Positions 37,523 through 46,459 of a stretch of DNA of 64,000 bases are shown here, in pieces. Position 1 is the first letter of the stretch, and each line of letters starts with the position of its first letter. This stretch comes from Thalassocella blandensis. GTDB lineage: Bacteria; Pseudomonadota; Gammaproteobacteria; Pseudomonadales; Cellvibrionaceae. The position numbers and the translations under genes were made by a program. The stretch lies in assembly GCA_902141825.1 (NCBI GenBank), contig CABFPG010000009.1, positions 62,001 to 126,000 of the forward strand, in the 5' to 3' direction. The notes under the pieces are model-generated. The model was not told where the DNA came from, did not search any database, and saw only the letters and a program-made list of their open reading frames with translations.

Positions 37523-37858
37523 TCAATGTGTGAGGTACACGTTAAATTCACGAAACACTTCAGCTCGAAGCAATTGTATTGACTGATACTCCGCATTAGC
37601 GTGGGCGGCCAACATCTGTTCCTGTGAAGGGTATTCAACAATCAGAATAAAATCCATCTTACCGCCGCTACCAAGATTTTCCTTAATCTGATATTTCTGC
37701 ACCACTTTTCCGCCGTATTTCTCCGCATTTAAACTTGCACGCACGGCACAATCGTTAAACTCCGGTTTCAAATGCGCGTTCTTGTATAATACGCCTGTTA
37801 ATATCACCGTGCTCTTAATTGCATTTGCATTTGCATTTAAATTTGAACTTGAATTCAT
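37523..37858 (-). CDS. DUF1330-like small protein
   Basis: A 111-residue cytoplasmic protein with a dimeric alpha/beta-barrel (ferredoxin-like) pattern: KYGGKVVQKYQIKENL, then MDFILIVEYPSQEQMLAAHAN and EYQSIQLLRAEVF. This matches DUF1330 (EthD-like) proteins of unknown function. The first 12 residues (SSNLNANANAIK) come from a short CAAATG-like repeat and may be unconserved. The ribosome-binding site is weak. Confidence 0.8.
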   Translation of the reverse strand: MNSSSNLNANANAIKSTVILTGVLYKNAHLKPEFNDCAVRASLNAEKYGGKVVQKYQIKENLGSGGKMDFILIVEYPSQEQMLAAHANAEYQSIQLLRAEVFREFNVYLTH

Positions 37859-38281
37859 ACATTTAATCTCTGCTGTTTTATTAGTTAACCTTTAACAAGC
37901 GGAGCAAATGTAGTAACCCCTGACTTTCTGTAAGTTTCAGCCTGGGATTTTACTTGACATGAGCTCCGATTCGCCCACGGTTGCTATTCATCATAAGTTA
38001 GTCCCCCTTTTTTATTCACATTGTTTTTCAAACTACTTTTTGTTCGCATGACGGATTAAAGCTTCTTTCGATCTTCTTGCGACCTTCTTTCGACCTTCTT
38101 ACAGCCTTCCTGCATGCTTTCTTACTCACGTCATTTTTTGCCATTTATTTTTGCAGACGATTTTTCGTTAAGTTGAACTGTAACACAACATTGTCATTAA
38201 AATTAAATGTAACTTAAACATTAACTCACTATTGTAGTAATGCACATAACGTAAAATTAAACCCCAAGCAGGTGAATAACA
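37859..38281. other. gene-free region with 11-bp repeat array
   Basis: About 420 bp. It contains the imperfect 11-bp repeats at 38062-38116 and AT-rich sequence that must carry the promoters of the DUF1330 and PhoX genes. I see no gene. Confidence 0.5.
38062..38116. repeat. imperfect 11-bp repeats
   Basis: Five consecutive 11-mers of the type CTTCTTKCGAY (CTTCTTTCGAT, CTTCTTGCGAC, CTTCTTTCGAC, CTTCTTACAGC, CTTCCTGCATG) lie about 170 bp upstream of the PhoX gene. The period equals that of the array at 16837 but the sequence is different. Confidence 0.75.
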
Positions 38282-39517
38282 ATGATTAAAAATAATGCCT
38301 CCGGTTTTTCACGACGCAAATTTTTACAAACCAGCATGAGTGGCCTGGCAGCAATGGCCATTGGCCCAAGCCTCCTCTCAATGAGTCGTCCATTGCACGC
38401 CGATATTTCCGCTTTGAGCCCGCTACAAGCGCCCGATGCTCTTGGCATTCGTTTGCCGGTCGGCTTTAGCTCCCGTTTAATTGCCGCTGCAGGCCAGCGC
38501 TTGAGAAAAGATCATTGGTGGCGCAGAACAAATTATCGCTGGCATACTTACCCCGATGGTGGTGCAACTTTTGCGACCGACGATGGTGGCTGGATTTACG
38601 TTTCCAATTCCGAGACAGTAAATTTCTTAGGCGGCGGTGCTTCCGCTGTGCGCTTTAATGCGGAAGGAGTTATTGAAGACGCCTATCGTATTTTAGGTGA
38701 CACAAATCTTAATTGTGCTGGGGGGCCTACACCATGGGGCAGCTGGCTGTCCTGCGAAGAAGTGGATTTTGGGCGAGTGTTTGAGTGCGACCCTTACGGA
38801 AAAAAAGCCGCCATTGCGCGTCCTGCACTCGGCCTCTTCAAGCATGAAGCCGTTGCTGTAGACAGCCTGTTTGGCGAACTTTATTTAACCGAAGATGAAA
38901 GCGATGGACGCCTGTATAAATTCACTCCGGATGGCCTGAATGAAAATGGAAGCTTGAATCTTGAAGCCGGCGTATTACAAGTAGCATCAGTGGACATGCA
39001 AGGCTATGTTACCTGGATTGAGGTGCCAAATCCGAGGCCCAATATTTTCCAAACGCCCACCCGCAAGCAGGTACCAGAAAGCACAAACTTCAACGGTGGT
39101 GAAGGAATCTGGTATGCCGATGGTTTAATTTATTTCACAACCAAGGGGGATAACAGAGTGTGGCGGCTGGACACCAATTTAAACCATTTAGATGTAATGT
39201 ATGATGCATCGACCTCTCCCACACCAATACTGACTGGTGTCGACAACGTAACCGTGTCTCCCGGTGGTGACGTTCTTGTAGCCGAAGATGGAGGTGACAT
39301 GCAGATAGTGGTCATCGATGCACAAGGAAACCTTGCGCCATTGCTGCAAGTAGTTGGTCAAGACGGGTCAGAAATTACTGGGCCAGCCTTCAGTCCAGAC
39401 GGCAATCGCCTGTATTTTAGTTCGCAACGCGGCAGTGAACTATTTGGCAGTGGGTCTGGATTTGGAATCACCTACGAAATCACCGGCCCTTTTAGTGATT
39501 TTCTCAAAGTGATTTAA
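38282..39517 (+). CDS. PhoX-like (DUF839) Tat-exported phosphatase
   Basis: A 411-residue protein with a Tat signal at the N-terminus (SRRKFLQTS), fitting export of a folded metalloenzyme. The body matches the PhoX/DUF839 family: GGATFATDDGGWIYVSNSE, NCAGGPTPWGSWLSCEE, HEAVAVDSLFGELYLTED with metal-binding residues, and EGIWYADGLIYFTTKGDN later on. PhoX enzymes are calcium/iron-dependent alkaline phosphatases. This one is shorter than typical PhoX (about 600), so it may be a lactonase- or propeller-like relative. AGGTG precedes the ATG. A hairpin follows, and a YncE-like gene is next. Confidence 0.85.
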   Translation: MIKNNASGFSRRKFLQTSMSGLAAMAIGPSLLSMSRPLHADISALSPLQAPDALGIRLPVGFSSRLIAAAGQRLRKDHWWRRTNYRWHTYPDGGATFATDDGGWIYVSNSETVNFLGGGASAVRFNAEGVIEDAYRILGDTNLNCAGGPTPWGSWLSCEEVDFGRVFECDPYGKKAAIARPALGLFKHEAVAVDSLFGELYLTEDESDGRLYKFTPDGLNENGSLNLEAGVLQVASVDMQGYVTWIEVPNPRPNIFQTPTRKQVPESTNFNGGEGIWYADGLIYFTTKGDNRVWRLDTNLNHLDVMYDASTSPTPILTGVDNVTVSPGGDVLVAEDGGDMQIVVIDAQGNLAPLLQVVGQDGSEITGPAFSPDGNRLYFSSQRGSELFGSGSGFGITYEITGPFSDFLKVI

Positions 39518-39596
39518 GCCGCCACACTTCTCAGCAGTACGCTCATAGATCTACTTCCTTATCAGATTCACAGGAAAAAACTCACTTTTTCTATTT

Positions 39597-39619
39597 AGCG
39601 TCTCAAGATTTGAGACGCT
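39597..39619 (+). terminator. hairpin terminator after PhoX
   Basis: AGCGTCTCAA and TTGAGACGCT make a perfect 10-bp stem with a 3-nt loop, 80 bp past the PhoX stop. Only TCTCAT follows. Confidence 0.6.
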
Positions 39620-39720
39620 TCTCATGAATAATACTCCTCAAGCAAGCTGACCGAGCAAGTGAAATCGATCAACGCCCTGAATCGATGTCTCTGGCAAACA
39701 CCCCGGCAGCCTGCACTTTA

Positions 39721-39752
39721 CCGAGGCTGTTTTTCCCCTGAAACAGCCTCGG
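39721..39752 (+). terminator. terminator-like hairpin just before the YncE gene
   Basis: CCGAGGCTGTTT and AAACAGCCTCGG make a perfect 12-bp stem with an 8-nt loop, followed by GTTTCTT. It ends 37 bp before the start at 39790. It may be the real terminator of the preceding transcript or an attenuator in the leader of the next gene. Confidence 0.7.
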
Positions 39753-39789
39753 GTTTCTTCGCTTTCAGTAATACATCGAGGTAATGAAC

Positions 39790-41037
39790 ATGAAGGTATT
39801 TTGCCAATCCCCAGCCTTAAAACGAATCGCTTCTTTGACCTTAATAGCCGGTATCACGCTTTCCAGTCTGTCACTGCCCGCTGCAGCAGAAATTGAGAAG
39901 GTTTTCTATCTGGATGCTACAGGCGTACAGGTAACCGCAGATGCTGCCGGGCACTACGTTTATATTCCCGATCAAAAACATCAGCGTCTTCTTATCGTGG
40001 ACAGTACAACGCTGGAAGAGGTCGCCAGTATTGCATTACCTGGACAGCCGCAGGATATCGCACTCGATGAACAGCAACAGCGTGCCTACGTTACCGTGGA
40101 AGGGATTAATCAGGTTATTGTGATTGACCTGACGAATAACGCACTACTAGACCCCATAGCGTTGCCGCAACCAGGGTATGAAATTGAAGTAAGCGACTAC
40201 GATATTTTTGTGACCACTTACGGAAATGGCTCCGGCATTATGCGAATAGAGAAATCCACATATACTTTCTTTGGAATGTTTTCCGAAGGCGTTTTGACCT
40301 ATCAACGAGGAGCCATTGAGCTCACTCCCGATAACAGCCGATTGATTTTTGCGAACCGTGGGGTAAGCCCCGGTACGCTCGCTGTATTTGATATTACGTC
40401 CGACTCACCAAACCTGTTGATTAAAAACGCTCACGGCGATCTTGGTGGCAATGGCCAGGCAATTTCTGTCGATCCCATTGCTGGCGACTTTGTCAGTTAT
40501 GCAGTCGGTGGCGGTAATGGCCCAGGGTATACCATTGCCAAATTAGATATCGATACCTTAAGCTGGTTGGGAGAATTCAACACGGGAGCGTATCCACGCG
40601 CTGTGCACCATTCTCTCGATGGACATTCCACATACACCAACAATTCAGCGGATGAAGTCAAAGTGTGGGACAACACATTGATGACACAGTCAGACAGTTT
40701 TGAGGTCAATGGAGACCCGAAAGATTTTGCTGATTTGCAAGCTGGCGCTTTACTTGCTGTCATCAGTAATGAGGAGTTTGCGATTTATCAAGTCGGAGAC
40801 CTGACTCAAGAGCCACAAGCCCCCAAGCTGGCGGGTGAACTTACAGGCGCAATGGCCTATCGCACCGTCTGTATAAACCAGACAACTGGTCAACGCGTCA
40901 TTATAAAAGATACGCTCCATGAGTTCGACTGTGTGAGAGCAGGTCTTAATATTAATGCCAATGATGATGTTCGCATAAATATTCGAGCAAGCATCGAAGA
41001 AAACGGCCGAACTACGACACGCACACACCAGCAGTAA
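39790..41037 (+). CDS. exported YncE-like beta-propeller protein
   Basis: A 415-residue protein with a signal peptide (cleavage near LPAAA, residue 33) and repeated propeller blades of the YVTN type: QVTADAAGHYVYIPD, IALDEQQQRAYVTVEG, IELTPDNSRLIFANRG. No catalytic residues are visible. The C-terminal 70 residues lack repeats and carry two cysteines. The start at 39790 has GAGGT at seven bases, which is better spaced than the ATG at 39784. It is probably a periplasmic or surface binding protein. It follows a PhoX-like gene but is separated by two hairpins. Confidence 0.85.
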   Translation: MKVFCQSPALKRIASLTLIAGITLSSLSLPAAAEIEKVFYLDATGVQVTADAAGHYVYIPDQKHQRLLIVDSTTLEEVASIALPGQPQDIALDEQQQRAYVTVEGINQVIVIDLTNNALLDPIALPQPGYEIEVSDYDIFVTTYGNGSGIMRIEKSTYTFFGMFSEGVLTYQRGAIELTPDNSRLIFANRGVSPGTLAVFDITSDSPNLLIKNAHGDLGGNGQAISVDPIAGDFVSYAVGGGNGPGYTIAKLDIDTLSWLGEFNTGAYPRAVHHSLDGHSTYTNNSADEVKVWDNTLMTQSDSFEVNGDPKDFADLQAGALLAVISNEEFAIYQVGDLTQEPQAPKLAGELTGAMAYRTVCINQTTGQRVIIKDTLHEFDCVRAGLNINANDDVRINIRASIEENGRTTTRTHQQ

Positions 41038-41072
41038 TAAGGCAGAACAAAAATTAGCGACGCAAGAAAAAT

Positions 41073-41097
41073 CAGGGGGTACCTTGGGTGCCCCCAG
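41073..41097 (+). terminator. hairpin terminator after the YncE gene
   Basis: CAGGGGGTACC and GGTGCCCCCAG form an 11-bp stem (one mismatch and one G-U) with a 3-nt loop, followed by TTTGGATTT, 35 bp after the stop. Confidence 0.8.
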
Positions 41098-41150
41098 TTT
41101 GGATTTACGGATTTCTTTTAACTCATACTATTCACTGTGCTGTTTCTAAC

Positions 41151-41180
41151 TTTATCTACCTTTATCTACCTTTATCGAAT
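41151..41180. repeat. three 10-bp tandem repeats
   Basis: TTTATCTACC occurs twice in tandem, then the degenerate TTTATCGAAT. The array is pyrimidine-rich and lies in the large gene-free region upstream of the hydrolase gene. Confidence 0.7.
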
Positions 41181-41989
41181 TTTTACAACTTCCAGTTTTT
41201 ACTCAATTTTGAGTTGCTTTTCGTTAGCTTCCTCTCTTAAAGAGTTTCCTGTTTCGACCTGTTCTTTTCAAAACTTTATTTTGTCATCAACTTTACAGAA
41301 TTACGCTAGGTGTTTATTTCATATTCGGGAAAGAGAGAATAAAAAAAGACACTTTATAACAAACTGATGATAGTAAATCGTTTTGGATTCAGGTAAATTA
41401 CGCCCCCATTATGCAGGACGAAAACAAGGAGCATGCATTGTTACAGCGAAAGGAAAAATCGCAGGTTTTTTTTGAAATTTTTTTTCAAAATACATTACAG
41501 AGAGTATTGAAACAGGGATTGTTGAAATATTTACACGCCTCACTTTCACTCTTGACGCAAATTCATTGCCAGACTTATTCCAAACCAAATAAGCATTCGG
41601 GTTTGCTTCATTCTAAGCATTCACCTTTTCATATATTAATTCGCAACTGGCAATACCGTAGAACTGCGTTTTTTTCATCTAGGGCTTTTTCTGCAGGAGC
41701 TTTTACTATAAGAGCTAAGACAGACACGTCATATTTAAAAGCGCCAGATTCAACAACACTGGCCGCACACGTCTGTTATTTACAAACCTTTTATTCAACA
41801 GCATAAAACACGCTTTATCGCCTCACTCAACAAGCTCGCTATGATATTCGTGTTGATACGTCTACATGCACCTAATAATTAGCATCATCACAGATAGCGG
41901 ACAGCTAAGGCATAGGAGTTTTCAACTCTACTGTTTTCACCAGAGAGTAAAGCTACAAATTTTTAATGTGTTATAAATCAGGAGGATCT

Positions 41990-43768
41990 ATGTTTACAAA
42001 GTTTAATTCTTTTATTCTGGCAATCATCGTCACATTAACCAGCGTCACAACGATGGCACAGACCACAGACGTTTTAGTTGAAAAAATTGCATATTGCCGT
42101 ACAGCCTGGCCCATATGTAATGACAAACTTATGGAAGAGTATCACTGGTGGGAAGACAATGGTGTACCAGATCAAGCACAAAAACGGACATACATCGGAC
42201 GCTACAATGAACCTGCCAAAGCGGATACTCGCAATCTGGTACTTATCGCTTCCGGCCAAAGATGGGATACCGGGAACGATAACCTTCTTACCGGACAACC
42301 AGACTGGTCACCTTATTCTGATGATGAGGCAACAGAATGGTTCAGCATCGACCCCAATTCCATTGCCTACCGCTTGCTGAGCGAAGACGTATATGACGAA
42401 TCAGATACATTTATTGCACTTGCCTTCGATGCACGATTCAATTGGGGGTTTTCGCAGGATAATAAGCGCGATATTGTTAACGCATATTTCGACTGGCTAA
42501 AAAGTAAAGTTCAACTAAATACACTAGAGTCTGTCTATTTAGCTGGTCACAGTCGTGGCGGCGCACTGGTATTGAGACTCGCGCAAAAATTCCAACAGGA
42601 AATGCCGAACGTCCCTGTTATTGTCCATACGTTTGACCCGGTAGCACGTAGCACTGAAGGTGAATTAGGCACTTACAATGACTATATTAACAACCCAACC
42701 GTGGATTATCCTCGCGATAGCAATTTGGTTGAGGATAAGGGGAATTGGTCTTGGAAAACCAATATCATCAACCAGTATCCGAACAAGGTAAACTTATCTA
42801 TCTATAATCTGGTCAATGGAGGAAATATTGGTTTCCCAGCACGCTTTACTCGATCACTGACTCATGAATCTGCTACGGAAGAAAATACAGATCTCGGCTG
42901 GTATCGACAGCAATGGTTTCCAGTGAGCTCTAACGCTGGAGGGCATAACGGGATTGCGAGAAGTTATACCAACGTAACTTACGCACTGTCACATTTGAAA
43001 AGCCGTTTGAAACTCATGCGTAACAATATGGCTCCACATGCCTCAGTAAGCGCCTCCTCCACCTATTGCACTTCTGCCTCAAATGCTTTGAATTGCTACA
43101 GTGCCAGTCGCATTAATGACAAAAATCTAGACTCCCGAGTGGGTGGACAATACAGCTGGACAAACAACAGTACCACTTTACCGCAATGGGTGAGATTGAG
43201 CTGGGCGCAGCCCATTCGGGCCAGTAAAATTGAAGTCATCACAAGCCAAGGGTACCCTATCCAGAACTTCCAAGTACAAACACTTGAAGGTTCGAATTGG
43301 AGAACCATTGCAACGGTAAACTCCAATACACAATTACGTAGAGAAGTCCGCTTTTTAGAAGTCAATACACAGGCTTTACGTATTCTCGCCACATCCGGGC
43401 CAAGCAATCAACCCCAGTATGTTCGCATTAATGAAGTCCTGGTAGAGGGTGAGTGGGAAACGCCACCGAACGTCCCTCCCACCGCACAATGTCGTGCCAC
43501 ACCTGACTATGGACAAGGCACTGTGCATTCCACCCTGGATGGCTCAAACAGCAGCGATTCGGATGGTTCAATTGTTAATTACCACTGGACTTTCAGTAAT
43601 GGTGCTGGCCCTAGAAACGGTGCCATTGTGAATCAAGCGTTCTCAGGCGTTTCTTATGGCACAATGCACTATACAGCAACACTAACCGTCACCGATGACC
43701 GCGGTGGCACCGATACTGCCAGCTGTAATATTACCGTGCTGTGTTATTCCTACCCCTATTGCTCTTAA
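41990..43768 (+). CDS. secreted alpha/beta hydrolase with discoidin and PKD domains
   Basis: A 592-residue exported protein. The signal peptide ends near TMAQ (residue 24). The first 340 residues are an alpha/beta-hydrolase fold with nucleophile elbow AGHSRGG (Ser about 187), oxyanion-like LVLIASGQRWD upstream, VHTFDPVAR downstream as candidate acid region, and GGHNGIARS as candidate His. A discoidin (F5/8 type C) domain follows (about 345-485, NALNCYSASRINDKNLDSR), then a PKD-like domain (about 490-592). The substrate may be a lipid, ester or surface polymer. The start at 41990 has CAGGAGG, clearly better than the upstream in-frame codon. A strong terminator follows. Confidence 0.88.
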   Translation: MFTKFNSFILAIIVTLTSVTTMAQTTDVLVEKIAYCRTAWPICNDKLMEEYHWWEDNGVPDQAQKRTYIGRYNEPAKADTRNLVLIASGQRWDTGNDNLLTGQPDWSPYSDDEATEWFSIDPNSIAYRLLSEDVYDESDTFIALAFDARFNWGFSQDNKRDIVNAYFDWLKSKVQLNTLESVYLAGHSRGGALVLRLAQKFQQEMPNVPVIVHTFDPVARSTEGELGTYNDYINNPTVDYPRDSNLVEDKGNWSWKTNIINQYPNKVNLSIYNLVNGGNIGFPARFTRSLTHESATEENTDLGWYRQQWFPVSSNAGGHNGIARSYTNVTYALSHLKSRLKLMRNNMAPHASVSASSTYCTSASNALNCYSASRINDKNLDSRVGGQYSWTNNSTTLPQWVRLSWAQPIRASKIEVITSQGYPIQNFQVQTLEGSNWRTIATVNSNTQLRREVRFLEVNTQALRILATSGPSNQPQYVRINEVLVEGEWETPPNVPPTAQCRATPDYGQGTVHSTLDGSNSSDSDGSIVNYHWTFSNGAGPRNGAIVNQAFSGVSYGTMHYTATLTVTDDRGGTDTASCNITVLCYSYPYCS

Positions 43769-43781
43769 AATCGAGACAATA

Positions 43782-43818
43782 AAAAGCGCCGGTGCGAACT
43801 TTTCGCGCCGGCGCTTTT
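43782..43818. terminator. strong bidirectional terminator
   Basis: AAAAGCGCCGGTGCGA pairs with TCGCGCCGGCGCTTTT, a 16-bp stem with one G-U pair and a 5-nt loop, with A- and T-runs on each side. It serves the hydrolase gene and the opposing LLM oxidoreductase gene. Confidence 0.92.
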
Positions 43819-43848
43819 CAAGAAAAAATACTTTCGAAAGCGGGTCAT

Positions 43849-44844
43849 CTACTCACGAATGGACATAAGTAAATGCAAAGCCTCGATGCGGTCAGCAGGA
43901 TCATAAACATCGTTGGTAAAAATAAACTCGTCCACTTCACACTCTTCTGCCAATTGCTCAAGGTGTCGCTGCACTTGCTCTGGCGCTCCCATTGCTGCCA
44001 ACGACAAAAATTCATTCACACCAGCCTCTTCATCAATTGACCAGCGCCCAGCCATACTTTCAACCGGCGGACGTAACCATAACGGTTGTCCACGCAGCAA
44101 AGCGAGCACGCGCTGTTGAGGCGTTGTCATAAGTTTTTGAGCTCGCGCTTCTGTTTGCGCAATCACTAAGGGAAGTCCCAACATAAAATGTGGATTAGTC
44201 AAGGTTGCAGATGGGCGAAACTGCCGTCGATACAATGCCGCCGCCGCGCGCATCATGCGTGGAGCAAAATGTCCGGCGAACGCGTACGGCAAACCTTTTG
44301 CAGCGGCAAGCTCTGCACTATAGAGGCTTGAGCCCAAAATCCAGATTGGAACCTCCAAGCCACAGCCGGGCACCGCCTGCAACCGCTGCCCGGGTGCAGC
44401 CGGTTCGAATAATTTTCCAAGAATACTCACTTCCGTGGCAAAATCTTCAGCCGCTTGCTGATCGCGTCGCAGCGCGCGTGCTGTGACAGGATCTGTGCCA
44501 GGCGCTCGACCGAGTCCCAGATCAATTCGCCCGGGATACAAACTTGCCAAGGTGCCGAATTGCTCAGCAACCACTAAAGGCGGATGGTTGGGCAGCATTA
44601 TTCCGCCAGCACCGACACGAATATTCTCAGTACCCCCGGCGATATGCCCAATCAGTACAGCGGTAGCCGAACTGGCAACACCTTCCATATTATGATGTTC
44701 CGCCATCCAGAAACGCGTGTAGCCAAGCGTATCTGCCGCACGAGCATATTGCATGGTGTGCTTTAATGTTTTACCAGCATCACTCCCCTCTGGGACAGAC
44801 ACCAAATCTAATAACGAAAATGGGATATCGGCAAGCAAAGACAA
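43849..44844 (-). CDS. LLM class flavin-dependent oxidoreductase
   Basis: A 331-residue luciferase-like monooxygenase of the YhbW/MsnO8 type. It has [42 protein letters not shown] and [15 protein letters not shown], all conserved in the family. The start is TTG at 44844: AAGGTGG lies five bases upstream and no ATG or GTG fits the family N-terminus. It uses reduced FMN and O2; the substrate is unknown. It is a single gene with its own terminator. Confidence 0.92.
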   Translation of the reverse strand: MSLLADIPFSLLDLVSVPEGSDAGKTLKHTMQYARAADTLGYTRFWMAEHHNMEGVASSATAVLIGHIAGGTENIRVGAGGIMLPNHPPLVVAEQFGTLASLYPGRIDLGLGRAPGTDPVTARALRRDQQAAEDFATEVSILGKLFEPAAPGQRLQAVPGCGLEVPIWILGSSLYSAELAAAKGLPYAFAGHFAPRMMRAAAALYRRQFRPSATLTNPHFMLGLPLVIAQTEARAQKLMTTPQQRVLALLRGQPLWLRPPVESMAGRWSIDEEAGVNEFLSLAAMGAPEQVQRHLEQLAEECEVDEFIFTNDVYDPADRIEALHLLMSIRE

Positions 44845-45208
44845 AATACCACCTTAAAATAGAAGGACAGAAAACTGCGATGTTCGACCACAAAATAGAA
44901 CAAGAGTTTTCGATATATGGGCACAGTTTGAAAAAACTACTGTGGATTATCGGTACATTAGCAAAAGCAAACTAGGCGGGAAACAGGTGGTAGAAATGCA
45001 AGATTACTGGTACTCGCAGCAAAACTGAGTGACATCAGTAGTAAAGCCTAGCCAGGCCAAAGATAGTATTTTGGCGCTGCGCCTGAATATCTGCAATATC
45101 TGCAGGTTTTTATTGGGCACTTATCGCTAACCAGCGATGTAGCAGACATCCTGTTTCCAGAACCAGTTAGCTCAAGAGCCTTGCGAAAGCTTTACCCGCT
45201 TACGACCT
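44845..45208. other. gene-free region
   Basis: About 360 bp without a credible gene. It carries a small GGCGC/GCGCC hairpin near 45074 and a short direct repeat (TATCTGCA). Nothing else stands out. Confidence 0.4.
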
Positions 45209-45442
45209 CTAACGAATCGTAAACAGCAATAAGAGAAGCACAATATAGAAGAGCATACCGACCAATTGCACTCGCGAAAAATTAAGGCTTTTCGACTGTT
45301 TGATATCTCTATAGACGCTAAACGAGTAAAACTCAACCTTGCTCTTACCAAAGGTTACCACTCGAAGCACTGCAGCACCTGTGATATAAAATAAAAACCC
45401 GAACACAACTTCAAGCGTCAACCAAATTAACAAGTCTGCCAT
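45209..45442 (-). CDS. small two-helix membrane protein
   Basis: A 77-residue protein with hydrophobic segments at about 4-28 and 58-74 and a basic loop between (GKSKVEFYSFSVYRDIKQSK). No named family is recognised. The ribosome-binding site is weak. It is the last of several minus-strand genes that include a rhomboid and another small membrane protein, and the base composition is similar, so it is probably real. Confidence 0.6.
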   Translation of the reverse strand: MADLLIWLTLEVVFGFLFYITGAAVLRVVTFGKSKVEFYSFSVYRDIKQSKSLNFSRVQLVGMLFYIVLLLLLFTIR

Positions 45443-45596
45443 AGTCCATTCTTTCTACATTAATTATCTACATCGTTGATTATCGTTTACAAATCACTTG
45501 AATAGCTCCATTTGTTTATCCATAAAGCCATAAACCCTTTAACGCAAAATATTTCTCTAAACCCGGCATTAAACCTTACGAATAGGGAGTGCCATT

Positions 45597-46190
45597 TTAA
45601 TTGGAAGTGGTAACTTTTAACTTTCCTACACTGAATACGCCCATTACCATCCCTAGCGTAAGCCCAAGTACATGTCCAGGCTTAGGGTAATGTGCGAAGA
45701 TAAGGTCTAACAAAAAAGCCGGGATCAACGCAAATAATAACGCATAAACCAAACCACGATTATTTTGTGTTAGCACAGTCAAAACAATCCCGAAACCAGC
45801 TAACCCCAACACCCCTTGAGAGGCTCCAGTTCCCGTATCCCACGGTGCTGAAACAAATAACGTGCTATACAATGTCCCCGAAGCACCTGCGACAAACCAA
45901 ACCAAGAGAAATAGAGTCCAACCAATACGTCGCTCCATAAACAAGCCCAAAACTACAATCGATAGCACGTTGTAAAACATATGGTATTGTTTTGCGTGAA
46001 CAAGCTGACAGGTAAACAGTCTCCAAACCTCCCAATTCGATAGACGGCTTACGGTAACCCCTCCATATACATCTAAATCAATCATGGTCACGTTACCAAT
46101 GATTGAGCCTGAAATTATAAAAGCTACTGCCATTGAGCAGAACATCGTAACCAAGGCCAAAACGATAGATGCTAGTGGTAATTCCTTCAT
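45597..46190 (-). CDS. rhomboid-family intramembrane serine protease
   Basis: A 197-residue membrane protein with about six hydrophobic segments. The second-helix motif WRLFTCQLVHAKQYHMFYN contains the conserved His/Asn region. The catalytic serine lies in GASQGVLGLAGF (GASQ instead of the usual GxSG), and the catalytic His in PGHVLGLTLGMVMG. It should cleave single-pass membrane proteins, perhaps as rhombosortase-like activity; no GlyGly-CTERM substrate was seen. I chose ATG 46190 with GGGAG in front. The frame stays open to 46316 but that extension has no ribosome-binding site. It follows a small membrane-protein gene 81 bp upstream. Confidence 0.85.
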   Translation of the reverse strand: MKELPLASIVLALVTMFCSMAVAFIISGSIIGNVTMIDLDVYGGVTVSRLSNWEVWRLFTCQLVHAKQYHMFYNVLSIVVLGLFMERRIGWTLFLLVWFVAGASGTLYSTLFVSAPWDTGTGASQGVLGLAGFGIVLTVLTQNNRGLVYALLFALIPAFLLDLIFAHYPKPGHVLGLTLGMVMGVFSVGKLKVTTSN

Positions 46191-46270
46191 TATACTCCCA
46201 TATATACTTTGTGCTAGCGCTCTAAATGACAGACCTGAGAGCATTGAACATGAACATTTCGTCAACTTTA

Positions 46271-46459
46271 TCAGTGAGGAGAATATCCCAACAAAAAAAT
46301 CAAAGTGAAAGGCCAAAAAAATATTGAGCCTAAAACAAACTCAGTATTTGCCCCATTAACTCCAGACCAAACTGCGACAAACAGGCCAATTAAAAAATAG
46401 CACACTACAATTGGTAAAAAAACCTTCTTTCCGCCTGTCTGTCTCATTAAGCTAAGCAT
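46271..46459 (-). CDS. small two-helix membrane protein
   Basis: A 62-residue protein (58 if the ATG at 46447 is used) with hydrophobic segments near 13-31 and 41-58. No family is recognised. It lies directly upstream of the rhomboid gene on the same strand. The ATG at 46447 overlaps the stop codon of the repeat-bearing frame upstream in a TAATG arrangement, which may couple translation if that frame is used. Confidence 0.5.
   Translation of the reverse strand: MLSLMRQTGGKKVFLPIVVCYFLIGLFVAVWSGVNGANTEFVLGSIFFWPFTLIFLLGYSPH

Larger units (their letters stand above)
41038..41989. other. gene-free region, 950 bp
   Basis: Holds a terminator at 41073 and three 10-bp TTTATCTACC-like repeats (41151-41180). 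The rest is AT-rich. Open frames at about 41137 and 41411 exist but lack ribosome-binding sites and encode unremarkable, low-complexity products, so I do not call them genes. Confidence 0.5.

Noticed and set aside
41411-41806. 131-codon open frame in the gene-free region before the hydrolase
   Set aside because: No ribosome-binding site, T/A homopolymer runs in the sequence and random-looking product. I regard it as chance.
45597-46316. Longer rhomboid with 42 extra residues
   Set aside because: The upstream start lacks a ribosome-binding site, while ATG 46190 has GGGAG and gives a rhomboid of usual minimal length.
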